Numbered from the stretch's first letter, positions 45,923 through 56,364 are shown. The stretch: 64,000 nt of DNA from Nemertoderma westbladi (GCA_032718475.1 JAUCBJ010006851.1:1-64000), one strand, 5' to 3'. The notes: generated by a model not told the origin, from the letters alone. Translations and numbers: made by a program.

Positions 45923-48900
45923 TCATTGAACTCCGAATCTTGCTGGTTGCTTGTGAGTTCTCGAACAGCGCCTGGGAAGATCATCAGCAAACTGTACCTG
46001 TTTTTGAGGCGTTATGTCACGAAGAGAAGAGTCATCTGGGATGGAACGCAGATAACGACGATTTCTCCAATACACCCGACCATTGTCTAGTTCTATCCTG
46101 TAATCTCGCCTAGTACCACGGGAAAGGACGATACCAGATTTGTTCCATAGTTTGGAATGTGCACTCTGGATGCAAACTCGGGAACCAATAGGAATCGGGG
46201 TTAAGTCGTGAGCATGATCATTATAATATGATTCAGTTGCTGAAGACGTTGAAGGACCAGGGATAGGGAATGAATCACCTACCAGTGTGGACGAATGAGC
46301 TGGTATAGTGGAACGGAGGGATCTACCGAACAACAGTTGAGCTGGAGACATACCATGTTCTTTAGGAGTATTTCTCCATTCCAGCAAACCACGAACAAAG
46401 CAAGTAGAGTTTAGATCTCCTTTGATATCTAACTTTTTTATCAATGATTTCATGGCCTTTACAGCCCCCTCTGCATGGCCATTAGACTGAGGATACTCAG
46501 GAGTAGAATACTCAGGGATGATATTCCATTCGGATAAGAAATCATGATAACGTGCTGAATTAAATTGTGTACCACCATCAGAACGAAGGCGTTTTGGAAT
46601 ACCAAAATCTTTGAACCATCCTCGAAGAGCTGAAATAACTTGAGTGCTGGAAGGATCAGCACGCCAAGAATAAACGCATGGCCACCCAGAATATCTATCG
46701 ACATAAACCAGGTATGACCAGGTGCTGAAGTAGAAGAGATCAGCAGAGCAATCCTCCATTGGAAGACATGGATGAGGGTCGCTTTGGAGAGACTCTTTAG
46801 GTAAACTTGGTTGATAAAGTTGACACTGGGGACAAGAATTGACTATGTTTGTAATATCGCTATTGATACCAGGCCAGAATACAGTTTGCCTAGCTCTCCT
46901 CTTAGAACGTTCAATGCCCTGATGAGCATCATGAAGGTGCTTCAGGACATTCTTGCGGAGGGAAGATGGAATTACAATCCGGGAACCTAATAAAAGAAGA
47001 TTATCTTCACAAGATAACTGATGTCGCACATTCCAGAATGGGCGTATGTGCACAGAACATTGTGTGGATGTTGAGGGAAATCCAGAAATAACAGCATCCA
47101 CCAAAGCCATGTAAGAAATATCATCCTTTGCAGATGATCGGATAGACTCAATATATGAATCCTTGAGATGACTTGGAGCATCAGAGACAACAATTGAGGT
47201 AGACACGTGACGAATGACTGCAGAAACATGGTCATTGACATCTGTATCACAAAGAATATCCTCTGGAGTAGGATCCGAAACAGGGGCACGGGAAAGTGCG
47301 TCTGGAATGGAATGTTCACTTCCCTTTCTCCATGTTGTATTGAAGAAATAAAGGCTGAGTTTCTCTTTAAGACGTTGGATTCAGGGATTGTCTATCATAT
47401 CCAAAGTATAATTGTTTAGGATAGGAAGAAGAGGTTTATGATCAATTACCAACTCGAATGATGGGAGACCCATAAGATACACCTTACACTTCCTAGTAGC
47501 CCATACGACGGCTAACAGTTCAAGCTCTATCATTGCATAACGTGATTCAGTGTCAGTGATGAATCTTGAACCGCACTGAATGAGTTTCCAAAAGCTGTCG
47601 TGTTTCTGAAGAAGTGAGAAACCAAGACCCTTCAAACGTGAAGCATCTGTCTGCAACATTGTAGGCAGCAATGGATCATATGGAGCTAGAATTGGAGGAC
47701 TTACAAGAGCTTTCTTAACTGCTTGAAATGAAGTTTCTTGGGGTTCTGACCAACAGAAGACATTTTTAACTTTAAGAAGGTCCCGAAGAGGGCCTGCCTT
47801 TTCGCTAATAGAGGAAGTGAACTCACCTAGTTGGTTCACAAGACCCAAGAAAGATCTAAGTTCAGAAATGTTGGTCGGAACAGGAAAGTCAGCAATGGCA
47901 TTAAGTTTGGAAGGATTTGCTTGAATACCATTACTACTAATTATATATCCTGCGAAGCACACCTCAGGGGTAGCTAATTTGAATTTCGCAGCTTTGAGAC
48001 TGATCTGGTGTTCACGACACCGATCTAGAACGGCAATAATATGTGCGAGATGACTGTGACCATCGGAAGAATGAATTAGAATGTCATCAACTACTTTAGC
48101 AATGCCATCCAATCCCTGTAAAGCTATATCACCACGAAGACAAAACACATCTTGTGCTGAAGTTAATCCCATGGGATTCCTAAGAAACTTGAATCGACCC
48201 CAAGGGGAAATGAATGTTGTTAAATTCTGACTGGATTCATCAAGAGGTATCTGCCAATATCCATCGTTGGCATCTAATGAAGAAAAGAAGCAATCTGATG
48301 GAGAAATCGAATTGACAGCCTCACGAGGAGTAACCGATGGATGATATGGACGTTTAACATGTTTGTTTAGTATAGTCAAATCAACACAAAGGCACCAACC
48401 GCCTGTTGGTTTAGGAACTACAACAAGAGGATGGACCCAATCAGTTGGTTCGTTATCCAGAACTGGACAAATAATACCTTGTTCAACCATTTTCTCTAAG
48501 CGAGCTTTAGCCCAGTCTCTAATGGCTAAAGGAAGTTGCCTGGCTGTATGAATAGCATATGGTTGGGCATCATCTTTTAATGAAATGGTCATGGGTGGGC
48601 CATTCATTGGACGAAGTTTGTCATCTTGGTCAAAAACATCAGAATAAGCCTTTATGAGTTTCTGCTTAACAGTATCCAATTCTGAAGGCGAAGGTTCATC
48701 AGAAAGATGGAAGTCAACCTTGAATGATGTTGTTGGAATTGAGTTTTTAATACCAATAGGTGACATATTAGAAGAATTAGAAGAAGCAACAGACTGAATT
48801 TCTGCCACTGGTTCTGGATATGAACTTGAAATAATTCCTAGGTTTTGACAAGTATACCATGCCAAAAGAATTCCATCGACTTCTTCACAAATGCAGATGA

Positions 48901-49174
48901 GCTCATCAGTTGAATATTCGCCATAGGAAATTGTGGTGTGGAGGAGACCAATGCATGAAAGAAGACTACCATTAGCAGCAGAAAGATCTTCATGGTCTAG
49001 TGGAAGTAAATTTTCTTTGTCAATAGAAAGGGCCTGAAGAAAATCTAAGCCGGCAACAGTGGCCTCAGCACCAGTATCTGGAGTTGCTTTAAGAGAACCG
49101 AATAAATGTCCTGTTGCGATATGACAGAAGTTCAGAAATACTTTCGGAGCTTGTCGATTATGGCTTCCAACCAA
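45923..49174 (-). pseudogene. Gypsy pol: protease, reverse transcriptase, RNase H, integrase
   Basis: A frame of about 1,080 codons with one in-frame TGA (47381-47383), after ...DMIDNP. Aspartic protease DTGAEA lies near residue 30. RT blocks run from HPLVVVPKPTGGWCLCVDLT through LDANDGYWQIPLD to the catalytic VVDDILIHS near residue 361. RNase H (LQTDASRLKGLG, ELLAVVWA, IDHKPL) comes just before the stop. After it come the HSIPDALSR linker, the integrase HHCC finger (HDAHQGIERSKR ... CPQCQ), and the core with acids in DLFYF/VDRYSG, RSDGGTQF and HAEGAVKAM. It overlaps gag by 43 bp in another frame, as for -1 frameshifting. The TGA fits a CGA-to-TGA change, since arginine is usual at this place in related elements. 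Confidence 0.93.
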
Positions 49175-50253
49175 ATTGAGGGTGATGCGGCTAATGGGTT
49201 TTGTCTTGGAGATTTTGAAGATGAATTCGAATTATTTTGTTTAGACCGACAAACATTGGCAAAGTGGCCTTCCTTGCCACAATAAGAACAATCTTTGTTC
49301 CTTGCTGGACAGTCAGCGCGTTTATGGTCTGTTTTACCACAACCATAACAAACTATAGGGCCAGTAGTTGAAGAATTGTTTCTGGAATTGGATTTAGAAG
49401 AATTGTTGCGCCTGGAATTATAAGGCTTTTTGTTGTGAAAACGAGATTGTCGAGAAGCTTGGTTGATTGAAGGGTTTTTTAAATCCTGAACTCCAGCTTG
49501 GGCTGATTCCTCAGACCTACAAAGATTTACAGCATCTTCAAGCGATGGAAATGGAGTCAATGCAAGAAGTTTAGATCTGGTGTCCTCGCAAGAAATACCA
49601 GACATAATTCGAGTAGTCAACCGCCGATCGAAACAATGACGACATAGATCAGCATCTCGAGCAAGATCTTTAATAGCAACCAGGTAGCTATCAAAATTTT
49701 CACTTTGACATTGTTTCCTATTATCAAAATGAACACAATCAAGGGCTATATTCCGTTTACCACGAAAATAACTTTGAATACAATCTATTAACACCTGAAC
49801 TGTTAAAGGATTATCATGTGTGTCAGGAGGAATGTCAATAACTTGTTCCAGTGTAGAGCGCATACCTATAGAAAGGTAACTCCTGAAAATACAGATTTGC
49901 CTATCCCTAGCCATTCTATCCATCTGAAATGCAGAATAATAATCCGCCCAAACCGACTTCCAAGTTTCAAATTTTGCTAAACTGAAATCCGGTTCTAAAG
50001 CAATTGGTGCTTTAATTTGAAGATTACGAGGGGTTGAGTCAGCCTGATGAACTACAGGTTGATGTGGTTGACCAAGTAATTGTTGAAATTGATGGGCATT
50101 TTGGGCTTGGGATTGTGCTAAGGAATCAGCCAAATCGCGTTGTGATTTAACTAAAGCATGTAGAAGAGCTGAGGTGGGATCAGGATTACCACGACCAGCC
50201 AACTGTTCTCTTAAAACCTCCAGTTCAGTTTCGAGTTCAGCTTTAGTAGGCAT
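49132..50253 (-). CDS. Gypsy gag
   Basis: 373 codons from MPTKAELETELEVLREQLAG, intact. The first 75 residues are coiled-coil and glutamine-rich. About 90-250 is the capsid-like helical region (SLAKFETWKSVWADYYSAF, the YFRGKRNIAL block). Two CCHC knuckles lie at about residues 299-335 (CYGCGKTDHKRADC and CSYCGKEGHFANVC), followed by a serine and asparagine-rich tail. It forms the particle and packages the RNA. It overlaps pol at its 3' end. Confidence 0.92.
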   Translation of the reverse strand: MPTKAELETELEVLREQLAGRGNPDPTSALLHALVKSQRDLADSLAQSQAQNAHQFQQLLGQPHQPVVHQADSTPRNLQIKAPIALEPDFSLAKFETWKSVWADYYSAFQMDRMARDRQICIFRSYLSIGMRSTLEQVIDIPPDTHDNPLTVQVLIDCIQSYFRGKRNIALDCVHFDNRKQCQSENFDSYLVAIKDLARDADLCRHCFDRRLTTRIMSGISCEDTRSKLLALTPFPSLEDAVNLCRSEESAQAGVQDLKNPSINQASRQSRFHNKKPYNSRRNNSSKSNSRNNSSTTGPIVCYGCGKTDHKRADCPARNKDCSYCGKEGHFANVCRSKQNNSNSSSKSPRQNPLAASPSIWLEAIIDKLRKYF

Positions 50254-50453
50254 ATCTGACTGTTGAATATTAGAGAAATTTCAGGAAATTAAATATCCGA
50301 AAAAATTTGAAAAATCCAAAAAGAAAAAATTTTGCAAAAATGTGCAAAACTTTTGCACGCAAATCAGCCCAAATCTGTAGTTATCGAATACTGACAGACT
50401 GGAATACCGCCTGACTGCTGAATGTGAATTGAATAGGTACCGGTAGTTATAAT

Positions 50454-50617
50454 TAGGCTAGCGGGCGTCGCTGCCTACCCCTCACGGCCCCCGGACAGCG
50501 CAAGGTCCTCAGCGCCGATGTAGGCTACCGTCGTCGCTGTGTTTTGCGCCAACGTAGTAGCTACACAACGACAACGATAACCAGCGCGAGTCACTCCACT
50601 GTCCGTCCCAAGGGCTT
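50454..50617. repeat. Dispersed repeat shared by a BEL and a Gypsy element, copy 2
   Basis: Starts TAGGCTAGCGGGCGTCGCTG and ends ACTGTCCGTCCCAAGGGCTT. Same orientation as the copy at 13845-13999; this copy has extra bases (TAGGC after CGATG, and others). Confidence 0.85.
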
Positions 50618-50777
50618 AGTTTAGAAGAGTACTGGAGTAGGTACACCACCAGAAGTATAGGTAGGTAGCTAGGCCTAGATCAGAATCAGTAGAGGCGACC
50701 GGTAGAATAATATTGAATTATCTAACCTGCTGAATGCACTGGAATGTCCACCATTTGAATAGGGTTGTAGGAACATC

Positions 50778-50795
50778 AAGTACATCACTGCGCCA
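50778..50795 (-). promoter_or_regulatory. Primer binding site of the Gypsy element
   Basis: The minus strand reads TGGCGCAGTGATGTACTT immediately after the LTR. The TGG start complements the CCA end of a tRNA. Which tRNA is not assigned. Confidence 0.6.
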
Positions 50796-51096
50796 TATTG
50801 GGATCGGAAATAAATGAATACCAGCTGCATCAGTTTATTAATGGTCGACATACATAACAGCATATCAAACAATAATATGAACCAACAGACCAACGAACAC
50901 ACCCACCACCTTACAGCACATCAGTACAGCAGTACAGTAGGTACCGGTAACGGTTACTGTACCTACAGACCTAGAAGATAGGAAAGACTGAATACCGGAA
51001 TACCAGAAGAGGACCGGTAGGTAAAACACCAGTAGGTTGGATCTAACCACCACCAAGCCAGGGTCTACTAGAGCCCTAACAATACATAATCTAACA
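50796..51096 (-). repeat. 5' LTR of the Gypsy element
   Basis: 301 bp, pairs with 45552-45852. The outer border is the target duplication CTTGT at 51097-51101. Confidence 0.93.
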
Positions 51097-51323
51097 CTTG
51101 TTCTCCCTACTTTTGTATTAATTGCACCGTTAATAGTTTCGCCCTGCTGGTCCACTGCGTTATTAATTGCATTATTTTGATTATTTTCTCCACTGTTATT
51201 TATTATATTATTATTTGAATTGTTATTATTTAAATTATTTGAATTATTTTGCCCTACATTATTTATATTATTATTTAAATTATTTTGTATATTCGAAGAG
51301 ACGGTAACAATACCTGCAATATC
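51097..51323 (-). pseudogene. Element D: asparagine-rich coding-like segment
   Basis: An open minus-strand frame of 75 codons reading DIAGIVTVSSNIQNNLNNNI and continuing with about 40 percent asparagine, then AVDQQGETINGAINTKVGRT at the Gypsy border. No ATG. A TAG lies directly upstream and TTTACAG precedes it, so the segment may start at a splice acceptor. Counting the CTTGT duplication once, the frame continues beyond the Gypsy element into DLPNESLQ. Function unknown; probably the disordered N-terminus of a gag-like protein. Confidence 0.4.
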
Positions 51324-52980
51324 CTACTGTAAAGTTTGTGAATCAAATCATAAATCCGACCTTCTCACCAAAACAGTAAACTCTAAGTAAGCGAATATAT
51401 TGCAGTATCGATCTCTTATAACCGGTGAGGCAGAAAACAGTCTACGAGCAGACAAACTTCGATAAAACAAAATCCCGCGCAGCGAATCCTAGGCTCGTAG
51501 GAATCCAGGGCTCGTATACTTTGCCGCGGTGTGATTTATATGGTTGGGCGAAAGGGACGCTAGCTAGGTACAGAGGCAGAGATTTGGAGATGTCTAACTA
51601 GCGGGCAAAGCACAGTACGGACAAAAGTTAATTTTATATATTTTGAGGTGTAAATAATTTCTAACGCGCGTGTTAATTCTGAACGGTCAAAGCAGTTTTG
51701 CTCCTTCACATATATAATTACTGGGTACGGTGTGCATTTTACGAATATTCTAATTTTGTAACTTGTAGGTCCAATACTCACGAATGATAAGGTTCCTTCC
51801 CCTCTTGCGTATTTCCAGGACTCAAATTCAGGCATAAGGTTAATGCTACGCCCAGAATTCGGCAATTTTAATTTACCAGGCCCCTAATACTAAGAAGAAA
51901 TGTGTTAGTTTACTACAGTAGGCGTACGGTTACAAATAGCTATCCTGGCGTCCTATCTAGAATTTTAGTCACCTAGGTAGGCTGGGTAACTTCCTATCAA
52001 GACGTTGGCGGGGACACGGTAGATGTTAGTATATCCCTAATAGCCTCAATTTATTTTCGCCTAGCCGTAAACTGCCCTACCGCCTGAACGGTACAATCCC
52101 AATTCAGGTGAAACACAGCAACCCTCCTAGCCTACAAGTTCTAATGCAATGGACACCGTTGCACTACAAATAGTCACAGACGCACCTGTACTTAGCAAGA
52201 GTTAGGCGTACAGTTTGCTGCACCCTACCAATGTGTATGCTTTGTACCGGTGTGCCCACGTCCTATCTGCGTACTAGTATCTCTGCCTGCTCTCTCCCCC
52301 CCGTAGGAATGTGAAGGTCTACTGTGGTTTTTTCCTGAATTAAGACAGTACAGTCCCTAAGATGTAATTTTAGGCTCACAGCGTGTCACTACTTCTACCT
52401 TTTGATCTTTGGTCTTACGCTTAGGTAGCAAGGCGTCGAACGCTGTCTAACCTTTCAGGCGATGGGCGAATAACTGAGATGATATTGCGGGTTGTCTCTT
52501 GTCTACATTCCCGTGATGTTCCCGTTCATTGCTACGGCCCGATCTCTAGCCGGCCATCCTGTTCTTAAAGGTGTTCACCGTAGTGAATCATGATGAAAAG
52601 AAAAGGCAGGTAGCGGTATTTCTGAATTTATTGCAGATAATAATACAAAATGTAATCTGAAAACTAATGACAGAATAAACAAATATCAGATAACTCAGAA
52701 TAATTGTGTAAGTGAAGAGTGAAAATTAGATAACTAATGAACAAATCGCACCTTTATATACTAAATTTGTGCTGCAATCAATCGAGAAAATTCTCGATTG
52801 TTCTATAGGTTCTAACAGGTTTTTAAAGATAGCTATTGGTCCAGCTAATATATAACTTGTACGACATTGGTTACAATCAAATAACTACAGTCTCATTGGT
52901 TAATCTAGGTACAAACAAATGCAATTTAATTTGTAGCGGTTAATTTAAATGTGTTGAAATTCTGTACAAAAAATAATTCG
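51324..52980. other. Non-coding, one unassigned minus-strand open frame
   Basis: A 101-codon minus-strand frame at 51560-51865 contains SINLMPEFESWKYARGEGTL and ends SASVPS. Its composition is ordinary, but I see no domain. A TATAAAT lies on the minus strand near 51537. This may be leader or LTR sequence of the broken element D, but no second copy is present. The rest shows nothing recognisable. Confidence 0.3.
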
Positions 52981-53054
52981 CACTTACTAGGATTCGAACT
53001 CAATACCTACTACACATATAATTTCCAACGCTCTACCAACTGAGCTACTGAACC
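52981..53054 (-). pseudogene. tRNA-like sequence (tRNA pseudogene or tRNA-derived SINE head)
   Basis: 74 bp with a good A box (TAGCTCAGTTGG, 53036-53047) and B box (GAGTTCGAATCC, 52990-53001) at tRNA spacing, and a D-arm GCTC...GAGC. The acceptor stem and the anticodon stem do not pair and the T stem has a mismatch, so it is not a working tRNA. Pol III transcription is conceivable. Confidence 0.55.
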
Positions 53055-53962
53055 ACTTGAATAATAGGCGTACAAATAGAAATAGCAATACAAATGAGGA
53101 CTCAATGTAATCTTTTACAAAGTTAATTCGAATAAAAATAAAATTTTGAAAATCCACGGCATTTAGGGAATATAATTCTATACCGCTCCATGAAAACAGG
53201 ATATTATCGTGCATAAAATATACGGTTTTCACCAATAATCAATCAAACTATAGAATACTTAGGGCGTACTTACATATTTACAATTAAATTTCAAACAATA
53301 CTTCCTTTCTACATAATGATTCGATACAAATAATTACAAATTCAAACTTTACGTATTTAAGTCTTTACTAAGTAAGTACAATATAAATCTAAATTAAATT
53401 CACCAATATAAATCTATTGCATCTCAATATTGCATAAATTCAAATAATTACAAATACTTTCGTGCCTAAATGTAGATTGCATAAGTTCGGACTAATTACA
53501 AATATGAGTCTTTCTAAGCACAAAACTTTCTAACTATAAAACTTTCTAAATACAAAATATAACACTTTACAAATGAAACTATAAGAAAGGCCCACGAGTC
53601 TTCCATCTACTCTTACTTTCTATTTCACTGTAAATACAAATACTGCTTATAAGATATAAATTGCATAATATTCGGAACAATATAAATTGCATAAGTTCAG
53701 AATAATCTCAAATATAAAATATAAATCTTGCAAAATATAAGTTCTTACTAAATATAAATCTTACTAAATATAAATCTTACTAAATATAAATCTTACTAAA
53801 TATAAATCTTACTAAATATAAATCTTACTAAATATAAATCTTACTAAATATAAGTTCTTCCAGAATACAAACTTACTAATTAAATATAAAACATATAATT
53901 CAAATAAATCACAAATTCACAAGAAAGGCTCACGAGTCTTCCGTCCACCCTTGCCCTCCCTT
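53055..53962. other. 3' non-coding part of element C (extent uncertain)
   Basis: Very AT-rich. Contains a 16-bp tandem repeat (53745-53855) and two copies of the element C dispersed motif GAAAGGCYCACGAGTCTTCC (53584 and 53922). At 53182 the + strand reads ATACCGCTCCATG, close to the LTR-polypurine junction of elements A and B, so the 3' LTR may begin there. This cannot be confirmed because the 5' LTR is outside the window. Confidence 0.35.
53745..53855. repeat. 16-bp tandem repeat, seven copies
   Basis: The unit TACTAAATATAAATCT is repeated nearly perfectly. Confidence 0.92.
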
Positions 53963-55701
53963 TTATCGCTTTGTGGATCGAGCCCTGCCGCGTCCTCGAA
54001 AACTGCGCACAGGTGACTTTGCTCGCGATATGGGACTTGTGGGGCGAGTCACTGGTTTCGTTTGGACGTTGAGAGACGGTGCGACTATTTCCTCGCAAAT
54101 TCGTCTATTTGGCATCCCAAAACCTCGACCGATTCCTCGTGACCGATCAGTTGTCACTACAGTTGGTAGAACGTCTGGGAACGCGCGAGAAGCGGACGAC
54201 GCAGACCCAAGAGCAGCTTGCGCCCCCTTCTGATCAGCTGGTGTATGTCCCGATCCTCCTATTGGTTCTCTAGGAAGCGATACCGTATCCCGAGTAATTC
54301 GAATAGTCGGCTCAACTCCCTTGCGTTCTTCTATATTAATAATTTTCTTTAATTGTTGGCCCACTTTCTGGACCCGTATGATCCTACCCTGTCCGTCCTC
54401 CCGAGGGTGACGTGCAGACGGCGCAACCGGAGTGGCTGGTATGTCGGTCGCCTCTAGTATCTCCTCTTCCTCGAATACGCTCGCTCGTATACGTTTATGG
54501 TAAAACGCGGCTCGGTACGCCCATGCGACGGTTAACCAAGCTCCTTTATTCCGTTTTTCAGTTCGGAAACGATCGAATTCACCATACGTGATGCGATTAA
54601 CGACTTTCTGAAAATTCCACGTGTTTTTGTTATCCGGGTGAATCTGTAGTAGATACTCGCACACTACTCGGAATCCACTGTCGTGGGGCAAAATATCGAC
54701 TACCTCGATAAGTTCGTCATATTGGGGCATAGCGGAGATATATCCTTCCGACATCATCGTTTGGGGATTTACCGCCCAAAATCCAAGATGCGCTCTCATC
54801 GGAAACCGTCTTCTTTGTGCCGATACATGTTCGTCGGCTAAATCTTCCCACTCATCAAATAATTTCCTCACGAGTTTTACAGATTCGTGTTCATAAGGTA
54901 TGTCTCTTAGTTGGCATTCAGATGCTCGATGTCCCTTTATATTACAATAAGTACATTGAGCCATAAATCTCCAGCAAGTATAAAAGGTATGAGACCCTTG
55001 ATCCCCACACCATCCACAGATTAGCTGAGTCGTAGTAATGTGCTTTCCACTGCACTTGGTCAAATGATGTCCAGCGACGCCACATTTACCACACATCGTA
55101 TTGGCAGGGTACCACACTCGTTCGTATATAAGATCTCCAATCGGTCGAGCGCTTCCTCCCACACTATAATCGTAATCATCTGGATCTATGGGTTGGTAGG
55201 TTTCTGAGGGTTGTATACAAACTATAGCATCTGTTGCTTCAAGTTGTCGAATCTCCGTCTGAGATTTCTTCGGGAGGTTCCTTTCTATCTCAAGAAGTTC
55301 CTCTAAAGGATCGTCAGTGATCGTAGAAGTTACTTCGAAATCATCACCAAGGTGACCGATAGGCGCGCGCGTCTGCCGTGATTCATCCGTAATCTCCACG
55401 ATACGTTCTCCTTCATAGGGTAACAATGTAAACATAGATGGTCTTTCGATAAGAGATCCCGCACAGCGAAGATACACGTCTCGAAATATACTAAATCCTG
55501 CTCGAGTAAAGGCATTACACTGAGCGTCGGAGTTGTAGAAGGGTTGTCATATTTAGTCTTTGCGAGTTTCGCTGTACTTTCTGATAATTCCTTTATACCA
55601 AATATGGTGTAGTCCTTAGCTCCAAATCGTTCGAATGGCGCTGCTGCTTCCTCTTGGATATCATATCCCCATCTCGGCTCTCCATGTATCCCCTTCTCCA
55701 T
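53963..55701 (-). pseudogene. Element C third ORF: CCHC zinc-knuckle accessory protein
   Basis: Starts at an ATG (55699-55701) with A at -3 and G at +4. It codes MEKGIHGEPRWGYDIQEEAA and onward, shifts frame once between 55330 and 55477, then runs 504 codons to 53963. Numbered from 55477, three zinc knuckles lie at about 127-140 (CGKCGVAGHHLTKC), 154-170 (CGWCGDQGSHTFYTC) and 174-188 (CTYCNIKGHRASEC). A conserved region follows (SVKLVRKLFDEWEDLADEHV and on to ITYGEFDRF). A long disordered, arginine-rich tail ends GRGRARSTKR. No signal peptide or membrane segment. It lies 660 bp downstream of pol, where env would be in some BEL elements. Homologous to 12209-13802 in element A. Likely an RNA- or DNA-binding accessory protein made from a spliced or subgenomic RNA; a CTAG acceptor-like site precedes the ATG. 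The function is inference. Confidence 0.75.
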
Positions 55702-56364
55702 AATTAGAGGTGTAGTTACATAATCATTACTACTAGAGGGAATACAACAGAGTTTGTATTTAGTTGTGAGGAGACGTGAGAGTTTCGTCTGCCCTTTGGG
55801 CTCGACAACGCTCTAACCTCCTACCCATAGCCTAGGATCTAGGGTTTCTTTAATGACACGCTGCTTCTTATCTAAAATTTTTTGCCGAAATAAAAACGAA
55901 TTTGGGCTAAACTGGCTGTGAGTCTAAAATACTCACTTTTTGATCCCAAACTATTATCAGAAAATAAGCAGTCAAGAATTAGTAATAAATATAGGGGAGT
56001 CTATTTATTGACATAACTTATTGAAACAAAACCGTGTAAAATTTAATTAAAATTTTAAGAAAGGCTCGCAAGTCTTCCTCTCTTGTTTCTCTTAATTTTA
56101 AGTTCCACCCGACTGTACCCTGAAATCTATTCACTGGAGAAAATTTTTAAAAATTTTTCAAATCCAAATGGATTGTCTAAAATTTCGAAAATGTCTCAAT
56201 ATTGTGAGTTCCAAGTAGAATTCCATTTCTTATACCTACAAATCCCGCTCCTATGTGACACATAAGGGTACTACCCTCAATGTTCACATATAAAGACAAT
56301 GGAATTCTACCGCTGTCCTTACTACGGTGTACAGGTACGTGGAAATCTATTTGTAAACTCCTAA
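55702..56364. other. Spacer of element C between pol and the third ORF
   Basis: No coding signal. Holds one copy of the dispersed motif at 56058-56080. Minus-strand CCCTCTAG at about 55731 could be the splice acceptor for the third ORF. Confidence 0.5.

Larger units (their letters stand above)
50254..50795. other. 5' leader of the Gypsy element
   Basis: Non-coding. Contains the 164-bp repeat also found in element A and, at the LTR border, the primer binding site. Confidence 0.8.
45552..51096 (-). mobile_element. Ty3/Gypsy LTR retrotransposon, 5.5 kb
   Basis: Two 301-bp LTRs (45552-45852 and 50796-51096) differ at only a few bases and are bordered by CTTGT on both sides (45547-45551 and 51097-51101). 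Minus-strand order is 5' LTR, primer binding site, leader, gag, then pol with PR-RT-RH-INT, polypurine tract, 3' LTR. The order RT-RNase H-integrase and the HHCC plus DDE integrase are of Gypsy type. The only clear lesion in pol is one in-frame TGA. The insertion splits the asparagine-rich frame of element D. Confidence 0.95.

Noticed and set aside
51560-51865. 101-codon minus-strand frame as an exon of a host gene
   Set aside because: Composition is plausible, but no domain, splice sites or neighbours support it; left unassigned.
53963-55701. Envelope gene as the third ORF
   Set aside because: No signal peptide, no membrane segment and no paired ectodomain cysteines; instead three zinc knuckles and a basic tail.
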